Positions 57,447 through 64,000 of a DNA stretch of 64,000 nt are shown in pieces (the stretch's first letter is position 1; the number at the start of each line of letters is the position of its first letter). The DNA lies in NCBI RefSeq assembly GCF_002836745.1, contig NZ_PJAR01000042.1:186001-250000 (forward strand), given 5' to 3'. The translations under genes and the position numbers were made by a program. Below the pieces are notes generated by a model. That model ran no database searches. It saw only the letters and a list, made by a program, of their open reading frames with translations, and was not told the origin of the DNA. This stretch comes from Glaciecola sp. 33A. GTDB lineage: Bacteria; Pseudomonadota; Gammaproteobacteria; Enterobacterales; Alteromonadaceae.

Positions 57447-57783
57447 AAAAAGGAATCGTAGACAACTGACTTTTCAATTTTTTTATAAAGCTTTATAACG
57501 CTGCGTTATTATCAACGCTTATGATTAAACGCTATTAATAAAACAGTGTTATAAAATGCATAGCTAACAGGGTCTCCAGAGGTTTTTTTTTGAAAAACCG
57601 CAACTTCTAATGGCCTGCTATTTGCACTTATAACGGTGTTGAGCAGAAAAACATCATTTAATCCCACCAAATCGTATAAAATACTGTATATTCCGCATTC
57701 ATTTTTTGACTGTAGCCAGTGGTTATTGGTCTTTCATGCCATTAAACGACTACATTACAGAAAACTGCTACAGAGGACCCCAC
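57447..57783. other. Promoter and leader region of the RNA helicase gene
   Basis: No gene is seen in 337 bp. A GGTTTTT...AAAAACC hairpin at about 57581-57599 and a long AT-rich stretch may be a leader of the helicase mRNA. Confidence 0.4.
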
Positions 57784-59046
57784 ATGAAATTTTCAACTTT
57801 AGGCTTACATCCATCACTTGAGCAAGCTATCGAGTCTTGCGGATACAGCGAAATGACGCCTGTTCAAGAATTATCGATGGTGAAAGCGCGTCGTGGTAAA
57901 GACTTGCTTGTGCATGCCCAAACGGGCACCGGTAAAACAGCTGCTTTTGGCCTGCCTGTTTTGCAGCAAATGCTTGATACGCCTAAAGCAACTATTTCAA
58001 GTAGCCCAAGAGCGCTTATTTTAACGCCAACCAGAGAGCTTGCTGAGCAACTTGCCGAGGCTATCGGTAGTTATGCTCAATTTACGGCATTAACCGTAAC
58101 CGCATTATACGGTGGCGTGAAAATGGCCGGGCAGATGAGCAAACTAAAACAAGGGATTGATGTTCTTATTGCAACGCCTGGTCGTTTACTTGAGCACATG
58201 GCATTGAATAACGTGACTTTGGCGAACGCCGAGTTTGTTGTGCTTGATGAGGCTGATCGCATGTTAGACATGGGCTTTATTGCTGATGTGAGTAAAATTA
58301 TGCAGCACACGGCGAAAAAACGCCAAACTCTCTTATATTCTGCAACCAGTTCGCCGGCAGTAAACGAGTTGTGCCACAAGATCCTAAACAATCACACTGA
58401 AATTCGAGTGAGTAGAGCTAATGCAGCTGCTGACACAGTAAACCATGTAATGTACCCGGTTGAAGAATCACGCAAAATTGATTTATTTAAGGTCTTGCTG
58501 AAAGAACAAAATTGGTTTCAAGTATTGGTTTTTACGAGTACAAAAGAGCAAGCCGACAAACTCATGGCGGCACTCAAACAAAGCAAAATTGAGGCAGCAG
58601 TTTGTCACGGTGATAAAAGTCAGGGCTCACGTCGCCGCGCACTAGCAGATTTTAAGTCAGCCAAGCTTCAAGTGTTAATTTCAACTGAAGTTGCGGCACG
58701 AGGACTAGACATTCAAGGTTTGGATTTTGTGGTTAATTACAATCTGCCTTATTTACCTGAAGATTATGTTCACAGGATTGGTCGTACGGGTCGCGCTGGA
58801 AACTCAGGTAACGCAATTTCATTTGTCAGTCGTGAAGAAGAACGCACGATAAGTCGCATTGAGACGCTTATTGGTACTTCTATTAAGCGAGTCGTAAAGA
58901 AAGGCTTTGAAGTAAGCAACCGTCAAAGCTTGTTGAAAAGCATCTCAAAGAGTGGGCGTCCTAGTAAAACCAACAAAGTGAGTAAAACAGATATTACGGG
59001 TGATAAAGTTAAAGCGAAGAAACGCAATACTTCTAAACGGAAGTAG
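57784..59046 (+). CDS. DEAD-box RNA helicase (RhlE-like)
   Basis: This 420-residue ATP-dependent RNA helicase has the Q motif region (TPVQ), motif I AQTGTGKT (45-52), PTRELAEQL, motif II DEAD (155-158), SAT in LLYSATSS and motif VI HRIGRTGRAG. A Lys/Ser-rich C-terminal tail (about 385-420) probably binds RNA. The ATG at 57784 has GAGGA about 8 nt upstream; the frame is open 26 codons further without a site. The tail and motif set suit RhlE or cold-responsive helicases. Confidence 0.94.
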   Translation: MKFSTLGLHPSLEQAIESCGYSEMTPVQELSMVKARRGKDLLVHAQTGTGKTAAFGLPVLQQMLDTPKATISSSPRALILTPTRELAEQLAEAIGSYAQFTALTVTALYGGVKMAGQMSKLKQGIDVLIATPGRLLEHMALNNVTLANAEFVVLDEADRMLDMGFIADVSKIMQHTAKKRQTLLYSATSSPAVNELCHKILNNHTEIRVSRANAAADTVNHVMYPVEESRKIDLFKVLLKEQNWFQVLVFTSTKEQADKLMAALKQSKIEAAVCHGDKSQGSRRRALADFKSAKLQVLISTEVAARGLDIQGLDFVVNYNLPYLPEDYVHRIGRTGRAGNSGNAISFVSREEERTISRIETLIGTSIKRVVKKGFEVSNRQSLLKSISKSGRPSKTNKVSKTDITGDKVKAKKRNTSKRK

Positions 59047-59082
59047 TACGTTTCGATTCTTAAGCGTTTTTTATTGCATGCC

Positions 59083-60237
59083 TTATCTTATCGCATGCGC
59101 AATGTATTGTTTAATTTCGCTTAAGCTATTTGGATTTTTGAATATATCAGACACATACTGAGGCTCATGTAACATGCCCTTAGTTATCAATCGGCTAATT
59201 TGCGGTAAATAATCAATCGATGTTTTACCCGCAAATAGCAAATTGAAGTTCGGCTCGTTTTCATACGCGTTCAGCATTTTATGAAAACCTTGCATGTATA
59301 AATAATCTTTCACAAAACCGCCACCTCTGTATATGCGTGAACATACCGCAAAGGCAATATCGTTACTCGAGCCATATTCTTCTTTGAGCATTAAAAAACT
59401 TCTTCTGAAGCTTTTTTCTTTTATCATGGATTGCACTGCGACTACCCGCAAGGCCAATATTTTCAAACGTTTGATGGTTAAGTTATCGGACAAGTATTCA
59501 CTTAAAATAGCCAAACCTTCTTGCGTCATGGTATTCAGCGGGTTACCTATTTCTAGTATTCTTAACGGTTGCAGTCTTGCGTTTAATGTGGTCACTAAAT
59601 GCACGCCAAGTTCATGTTGTGCCAAGGCATTGGTGTCACTTAGAGAAAGCTTTGCGTTCTTGTTTAATTTAAGTGTGTTGCCGGATACTAGCGCATTTGC
59701 GAGCATGTTTTCTTCGATCTTGAGATTGTAGGGCAAGTCATTTTTTCCAGCAAAATCGACTAATATTTTTTTGATTTCCTCAAATACTAAAGCGTCCTCA
59801 TTTTCCTCATTTAGATTATCAGGTAAATGCAGGATGAATTTTGCGTTACCGATGTCTTTTTGTGTTGGCTCACCAAAATACCGAAGAGAATCATATATGA
59901 AGTCACTCGTGCCAATAGAGTTGAATTGATCTACTTTGTCTAAATAGCTATTAATGGTGTCAAAATAAATTTCCGTAAGGTCTTCATCAACGACCTTTTC
60001 AAGAGGTAAGTTTAGCAACCTCCTTTTGGTTGCAAATACGTCTAATTTACTTCCCTCATAAGTGAACTCAGGCTCAATTGAAAAGTGACTATCAAAAAAG
60101 GTTTCTTTTTGCTGGTCAAAATTAGTCGGATTTACTGCGCTCAAAATATTGATTTTTTTTGTGATATCGTAAAACTCTCTGTCAAATTCAATTAATTCTT
60201 GAGAGATTTGTGGCTTACCTAGAATGACCTCTGTCAC
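59083..60237 (-). CDS. QEGLA-motif metallopeptidase (DUF1704 family)
   Basis: This 384-residue protein has the zinc motif HELGVH (His208, Glu209, His213) and the downstream TQEGLA motif (Glu240) that names the family. Family members are known as flavohemoglobin expression-modulating QEGLA proteins and are related to eukaryotic MATCAP/TTL-carboxypeptidases. The bacterial substrate is unknown. It is convergent with the helicase and lies downstream of the HPF gene on the same strand (about 240 bp). Confidence 0.9.
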   Translation of the reverse strand: MTEVILGKPQISQELIEFDREFYDITKKINILSAVNPTNFDQQKETFFDSHFSIEPEFTYEGSKLDVFATKRRLLNLPLEKVVDEDLTEIYFDTINSYLDKVDQFNSIGTSDFIYDSLRYFGEPTQKDIGNAKFILHLPDNLNEENEDALVFEEIKKILVDFAGKNDLPYNLKIEENMLANALVSGNTLKLNKNAKLSLSDTNALAQHELGVHLVTTLNARLQPLRILEIGNPLNTMTQEGLAILSEYLSDNLTIKRLKILALRVVAVQSMIKEKSFRRSFLMLKEEYGSSNDIAFAVCSRIYRGGGFVKDYLYMQGFHKMLNAYENEPNFNLLFAGKTSIDYLPQISRLITKGMLHEPQYVSDIFKNPNSLSEIKQYIAHAIR

Positions 60238-60429
60238 TTTTTATCCTTTGATTTTCGGAAGTAATGCTGCGCGCACGGGTGGTCAAATACAGTGGCCTTA
60301 CATTTAATAATATTACCTTTTGTACGCGCGAATCTGTTTTTTGAGTGGTAACTTGTATCGATTAGTCGGTTAGGCGGGGGGTAGTTTTACTATCAGCATA
60401 ACTTTCTTATGAACGTTTTCTCTAGTGTT

Positions 60430-60460
60430 GCGCTCAAGTTCTTAGCTTTAACCTGAGCGC
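60430..60460 (-). other. GC-rich hairpin after the HPF gene
   Basis: GCGCTCA and TGAGCGC pair (with further GTT/AAC pairing) about 20 bp past the HPF stop; no T tract follows, so termination is uncertain. Confidence 0.4.
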
Positions 60461-60480
60461 GTTTACCACATGGAGATGAC

Positions 60481-60837
60481 TTAGCTTAGATCCATATCTT
60501 GGATAATTTCATGAGCAATTTCTGGTGTGGTCACTGTCGGTTTATCATGTAAATCGCCTTTTAATTGGCCTTTTCGGTGCTTAAGTGCGGCATCTAATTT
60601 TTTAATGGCTTGAGTAACGGCCGGATACATGACGTCATTTTTGCCTTTTACTGCAATACTGCTGCCTTCATATTTAGTGGCAACCTCGGCGCTGTACTCT
60701 CTGTGCTCTTTAGTCACAATGACATCTACGGCGATAAGGGTAGGGAAATGGCTCTCTATTTTTGAGAATTTTTGCTGAATATCTTCTTTAGCTGACTCGG
60801 AGATATCGCAGTGGTGACCTGAAACATTTATTTTCAT
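60481..60837 (-). CDS. hpf: Ribosome hibernation promoting factor (HPF/YfiA)
   Basis: This 118-residue protein has the HPF fold pattern: MKINVSGHHCDISESAKEDIQQKFSKIESHF then VDVIVTKEHREYSAEVATKYEG and MYPAVTQAIKKLDAALKHRKGQL. It binds 30S subunits in stationary phase to promote hibernation. Its length is close to the RaiA/YfiA type (about 113) with a short acidic tail. It is monocistronic here. Confidence 0.93.
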   Translation of the reverse strand: MKINVSGHHCDISESAKEDIQQKFSKIESHFPTLIAVDVIVTKEHREYSAEVATKYEGSSIAVKGKNDVMYPAVTQAIKKLDAALKHRKGQLKGDLHDKPTVTTPEIAHEIIQDMDLS

Positions 60838-60930
60838 AGGTTTTCCTCTTTGCTTTGATTACGTTTTTTATTGTTCTCACTATATAGCTTGGGACAATAT
60901 AAGAAAAACACAAGGTATTAACTGTTTTTT

Positions 60931-61160
60931 TTACTCTGATGACTTGAAACAATTGGATACTGGAAGATAGGTCAGTAATGCCGCCTGTCTCGTGTTCGCG
61001 CGCTGAGTTGCTAGTTGCATGAAGTCCCTATTGTCCGCAGTCAGTTCTGTTGTATCGATCTCGGATAGCGTTTATTCTTTATACCCTAAAACGTCGACAA
61101 CACCACGAAAATCAGCATGACCACGACGATAACCAAGCTCACGAGGCGAGATATTTATGA
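60931..61160 (-). pseudogene. Coding-like stretch with an in-frame stop (gene debris)
   Basis: One minus-strand frame reads through 61160-60931 with only one internal TAA (61072-61074). It contains peptides such as SPRELGYRRGHADFRGVVDV and TADNRDFMQLATQR. It is GC-richer than the flanking intergenic DNA and has no start. I do not recognise it. It may be the tail of a lost gene or a chance open frame; it also fills the 319-bp gap between hpf and the hydrolase. Confidence 0.3.
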
Positions 61161-62038
61161 CTACTCATTCATTTGGCGAAAACAGTACGTACATTCTACC
61201 CACCAAAAACGATGAGGCCCTTCTCGTTCGCAAATGGAATGCAGCGCAGACGACTAAGGGGATAATTATCGCGATCCATGGCGGAATGGCTCACTCGGGG
61301 GACTGGAATGTGGTAGCCAAATTCTATAATCAGAAGGGGTATGAGCTGCATGCCATCGATCTTCCAGGCCATGGAACCTATGCCGAAATAAATGCGGGTA
61401 AAAGAAACTTACTTGATATTAAAACATTTGATGCTTATTTACAGCATATCCATGATCTCATTAACGCTTCACAAAACGATACTCAGGATCTTCCAATCTA
61501 TATTTTTGGCCATTCGATGGGTGGACTGATCGCTTTGCTCTATGGGTTAAGTTTAGACAAAAACCAAAAAAATATCCGCGGTTTTGGAATTTCTTCACCT
61601 TGGCTCAAGAATAAGACGGGTCCACCTATTCCAGCATTTATTGTAAATATACTTGCAAAATTTTTTCCCACTTTGCCAGTTTCATTAAAAATTGATTTGA
61701 GCCAGTTGACTCATGACCAAGCAGTGTTGAAGCGACATCAGCAAGACATCGACTCTGGACTGCGAGGCGGATTTGCCACTCCTCGTTTCGCTAAGGTCTC
61801 CCAACAGGCCCAAGCAAAACTAGCAATAGAACTCTCGAACTGGGCAGATTATCCTCTAGCTGTGGCCATTGCTGGAATGGATCATCTGGCAGACGCTCAG
61901 TTCACTAAGACTCAAATGGAACGTATCCAGTCACCGCTAGTTCAATACCGTTATTATGAAGAAAACCTGCATGAGAACTTTAATGAAATAAATCGAGAGG
62001 AGGTTTTTCAGTACCTTTTCGACTCACTTAATATGTAA
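61157..62038 (+). CDS. Alpha/beta hydrolase (lysophospholipase-like)
   Basis: This 293-residue protein is of the serine hydrolase fold, with oxyanion region AIHGGMAHSGDW, DLPGHG, nucleophile Ser120 in FGHSMGG, Asp near AGMDHLAD and a C-terminal His in ENLHENFNE. The sequence is typical of monoacylglycerol lipase/lysophospholipase hydrolases. The DNA upstream carries gene debris, which hints that this locus has been rearranged. The substrate is unknown. Confidence 0.92.
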   Translation: MTTHSFGENSTYILPTKNDEALLVRKWNAAQTTKGIIIAIHGGMAHSGDWNVVAKFYNQKGYELHAIDLPGHGTYAEINAGKRNLLDIKTFDAYLQHIHDLINASQNDTQDLPIYIFGHSMGGLIALLYGLSLDKNQKNIRGFGISSPWLKNKTGPPIPAFIVNILAKFFPTLPVSLKIDLSQLTHDQAVLKRHQQDIDSGLRGGFATPRFAKVSQQAQAKLAIELSNWADYPLAVAIAGMDHLADAQFTKTQMERIQSPLVQYRYYEENLHENFNEINREEVFQYLFDSLNM

Positions 62039-62077
62039 TTAGAAGGTAATGAAGAGCGCGTGTTTTAAATCGTAAAA

Positions 62078-63004
62078 TTAAAAATTTATAGGCTTAAATA
62101 ACTGCAGGACTCTTTTTTTAGATGCTTCATCAATCAATATGTCATTTGCATAATTTTCAAGCACAGCATTGATTGCTTTTAAGTGAGGCATCAAACGTGT
62201 TTTGTCTTTTGCTTTCATATTATAGTGGTTTATGGTTCTTAGTAATTTTATTGAAGCACTATTTACACTATTATTTTGTCTCGGAGTCGGATTGTCATGA
62301 GGAGTCGCGAGCCCTAATTTCCGTATGACTTCTTGTACCACATCACCTTCATATTTAAACACTGAAATGTTATTTTTACCAAACACTGTTTGGCATTCTG
62401 TAACGAAGCCTTGATAATCTAAATGTTGAAAAAACCAGTTAATATTTAACATTTCAGCAAAGGATAAGTCTTTGCCATAACATGGGTTGCCGACAACTTG
62501 GGGGTTGCGAATACATTGTTTGTAGTAACTTTCAATAAAACCTAAGGGTTCACGAAACCACACCCAGACTTCAATATCGAAGCGTTTACTCAATTCACCT
62601 AAAATATCTTTTGATTGGCTAGGGAAATCCCACCAGTAATTATAAATACCTTCAGATGACAATATAATGGTGTGGGTGTCGCTTTTAACTTGTGAGATTA
62701 TATTCCTAAAATTTTCTAGCAAGCTGTCCAAATTTATCGTCACTAAATTCTTCTCAAACCATTGGTGTTTTGGTGCTGCAGTGTTCTGTAATTTATCAAG
62801 ATTATGTGGATAAAGGATCCCTTTTCCTCTGAGCTTGCGTTGTTTTTTATTAAGGTAGGTTTGTAAGCTGGTGGTGCCAGTTTTTGGTGTGCCAACATGA
62901 ATGATCAGCTTGAGTTTCTGCAGTTTAAGTTGCGCTAGAGATGGCTTAAGTGGCGCTAACAACGCAGTTAATTGTTTAATAAAATGAAGCTTCGATTTTT
63001 CCAT
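62078..63004 (-). CDS. Sulfotransferase-like P-loop protein
   Basis: 308 residues with a PAPS/phosphate loop HVGTPKTGTTSLQTYL (about 36-51), LSSEGIYNYW, VWFREPLGFIESYYKQC and a C-terminal region resembling sulfotransferase folds. These suggest transfer of sulfate to a glycan or lipid. It is convergent with the hydrolase gene. The acceptor is unknown. Confidence 0.83.
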   Translation of the reverse strand: MEKSKLHFIKQLTALLAPLKPSLAQLKLQKLKLIIHVGTPKTGTTSLQTYLNKKQRKLRGKGILYPHNLDKLQNTAAPKHQWFEKNLVTINLDSLLENFRNIISQVKSDTHTIILSSEGIYNYWWDFPSQSKDILGELSKRFDIEVWVWFREPLGFIESYYKQCIRNPQVVGNPCYGKDLSFAEMLNINWFFQHLDYQGFVTECQTVFGKNNISVFKYEGDVVQEVIRKLGLATPHDNPTPRQNNSVNSASIKLLRTINHYNMKAKDKTRLMPHLKAINAVLENYANDILIDEASKKRVLQLFKPINF

Positions 63005-63136
63005 CTCGATATATAAAAACCTTTAATTAGGGCGGGTCAAAGAGTGAGCTTATTCTAATCTGAGATATTAATACTAATCTGTAAATGGCCTGACTCACCA
63101 TTTACAGCGGTACTGAGAACCTAAGCGTTGCTGCTC

Positions 63137-63315
63137 TTACTTATTTCCGCAACATTTCTTGTACTTTTTAGCACTGCCGCAGGGGCATACATCGTTACGG
63201 CCGATTTTAGCGCCTTCCCTAATAATCGGCGTTTGTGGCTCGTGGTGATGCTGATGGTTGCAATTTGGACCATGAACATGACCTTCGTCGTCATTTATTT
63301 GTTGTTTGGTTGTCA
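63137..63315 (-). pseudogene. SEC-C zinc-binding small protein, frame interrupted at an A tract
   Basis: On the minus strand an ATG at 63315, with AGGA 6 nt upstream, opens MTTKQK and hits TAA. The continuing protein, His-rich ([13 protein letters not shown]) and ending in the SEC-C motif [17 protein letters not shown], lies one frame away. A one-base insertion in the A5 tract restores about 59 residues. This is a sequencing error, a real frameshift, or -1 recoding at AAAAATAA. SEC-C motifs bind Zn as in SecA. Confidence 0.7.
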
Positions 63316-63448
63316 TACTTTTTCCTGATTAAATATAAGCTATCTTTTATTTTTGCATAATAACAGATTGGATAAAAATCAAAAATGATTAAGTCAGATA
63401 ATTCCAGATAATGGAGGGTAATCGCAGGGTCGGGTGCCCGCTACCTAG

Positions 63449-63583
63449 TCAAAAACATTCGAAAATAACCCTAAGATTCTTGAAACTTTGTTTTCCGTTC
63501 TTATAGGAAGCGAGGAAGAACCGGAGCTAAAAGATATCATTGAAATATTGTCTTCGAACCTCAGAGAAGTGATCTTCCCCTAA
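63449..63583 (+). pseudogene. Orphan C-terminal coding fragment
   Basis: A frame preceded by an in-frame TAG at 63446 reads 44 codons rich in Glu/Leu (ILETLFSVLIGSEEEPELK) to a stop at 63583, without a start or ribosome site. It looks like the tail of a lost helical protein. I do not recognise it. Confidence 0.35.
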
Positions 63584-63615
63584 ATCTGTAGACATTTTTT
63601 AACTACAACTTAAAA

Positions 63616-63801
63616 TTCCCAATCTATAACTATTATTCCCAATCTATAGTGTCGCTGATCACCAGATGATCAGCGATATTATAGATTGGGAATTAATCGC
63701 TCTGGATGCCCTATTCTTTAACTTCGATAATATAATTATAGATTGGGAAAAGTAACCGAAATTCAACTAATTTATTTAAGGCTAATGTTATAGATTGGGA
63801 G
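63616..63801. repeat. Five copies of a 13-bp motif in both orientations
   Basis: TTCCCAATCTATA lies at 63616 and 63636, 20 bp apart. Its inverse TATAGATTGGGAA lies at 63680, 63737 and, with one change, 63789. Such an array is typical of operators, iterons or recombinase binding arms. It sits just upstream of a gene that probably begins at the window end. Confidence 0.95.
63636..63692. repeat. 57-bp near-perfect palindrome
   Basis: Arms of 26 bp match at 24 positions around the 5-nt centre CCAGA. They consist of the 13-bp motif, a 3-nt variable part and TCGCTGATCA/TGATCAGCGA. It can form a cruciform or RNA hairpin. Confidence 0.95.
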
Positions 63802-63993
63802 AAACGTTCAAAACAAACCGTACTTTTTATTACCTGTATGTCTCCAGTGGGCAGAAGGAGACATATTACATTTCGTGTATGGGACTGAACAATAGATTAG
63901 CACCAAGCAAACAAATACACCCTCTACGATTACTTAACTTTTGCAAAGCTTTACTTCTCAATATTAATTATGTAATTTGACAAGGGCGGAGTT

Positions 63994-64000
63994 AAAGGAA
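63994..64000 (+). promoter_or_regulatory. Ribosome binding site for a gene starting beyond the window
   Basis: The window ends in AAAGGAA after a non-coding stretch, so a start codon is expected within about 10 nt outside. This would make the repeat array the control region of that gene. Confidence 0.4.

Noticed and set aside
57581-57599. GGTTTTT/AAAAACC hairpin as a terminator
   Set aside because: No T tract follows on the plus strand and no gene ends nearby on either strand.
63128-63328. Plus-strand open frame of 66 codons
   Set aside because: It is the complement of the SEC-C zinc gene on the minus strand, whose motif is unmistakable.
63616-63801. CRISPR array
   Set aside because: Motifs are 13 bp, in both orientations and irregularly spaced, with no spacer structure or cas genes.
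63795-63980. 61-codon frame at the right end
   Set aside because: No ribosome site, unnatural composition, and its start lies inside the last repeat copy.

Overview
The window reads as chromosome of a marine gammaproteobacterium of the Alteromonadales (Alteromonas/Paraglaciecola-like). Grounds: moderately AT-rich DNA, dense operons, several large TonB-dependent receptors, a split-ExbB TonB2-type energising operon, Na+-coupled transporters, the CrbS/CrbR acetate-switch locus seen in Vibrio and Shewanella relatives, and an NspC/carboxyspermidine dehydrogenase pair. No rRNA, tRNA, CRISPR array or complete insertion sequence was seen.

Layout. (1) 1-9 kb: tail of a beta-helix-like secreted protein, a TonB-dependent receptor closed by a terminator, then an operon DUF3450 / large ExbB-like (TtpC type) / ExbB / ExbD / TonB / TPR. 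The operon is preceded by a PhoB-like box with the same box-to-minus-10 spacing as E. coli phoA. (2) 9-14 kb: TauE/SafE exporter with a Tat-exported HisC-like aminotransferase, a DUF533 protein, and 4-hydroxyphenylpyruvate dioxygenase with a VOC partner. (3) 14-23 kb: GNAT gene with a MarR-like remnant, a CoA-transferase/GNAT fusion abutting a histone-deacetylase-fold gene, Tas-like aldo/keto reductase, HDOD protein, Na+/phosphate symporter (second Pho-like box), DcaP-like porin. (4) 23-36 kb: acetate locus of acs, crbR-like regulator, metallo-beta-lactamase-fold hydrolase, crbS-like sensor kinase, DUF4212 plus SSF symporter, CBS/DUF294 protein and DEDDh exonuclease. (5) 36-46 kb: two paralogous Oar-like receptors flanking a dioxygenase, a CNT nucleoside transporter and uridine kinase. 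(6) 46-63 kb: polyamine genes, D-cysteine desulfhydrase-like enzyme, chalcone-isomerase-like and DUF3833 proteins, an OmpR-type two-component system, MAPEG protein, AceK, DUF2937, RhlE-like helicase, a QEGLA/DUF1704 metallopeptidase, HPF, a hydrolase and a sulfotransferase. (7) 63-64 kb: a frameshifted SEC-C zinc gene, gene debris and a striking array of five 13-bp motifs around a 57-bp palindrome, just upstream of a gene that probably starts beyond the window.

How it fits together: two Pho-like promoters tie a Na+/Pi symporter and a dedicated TonB machine to phosphate limitation. Acs, CrbS/CrbR, the SSF symporter and AceK together describe acetate scavenging and glyoxylate-branch control. 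The receptor/CNT/kinase/dioxygenase block looks like a nucleoside or nucleobase uptake island. The best candidates for undescribed biology are the Pho-linked receptor/TonB system, the nucleoside island dioxygenase, the periplasmic aminotransferase/exporter pair, and the repeat-palindrome element at the right edge.
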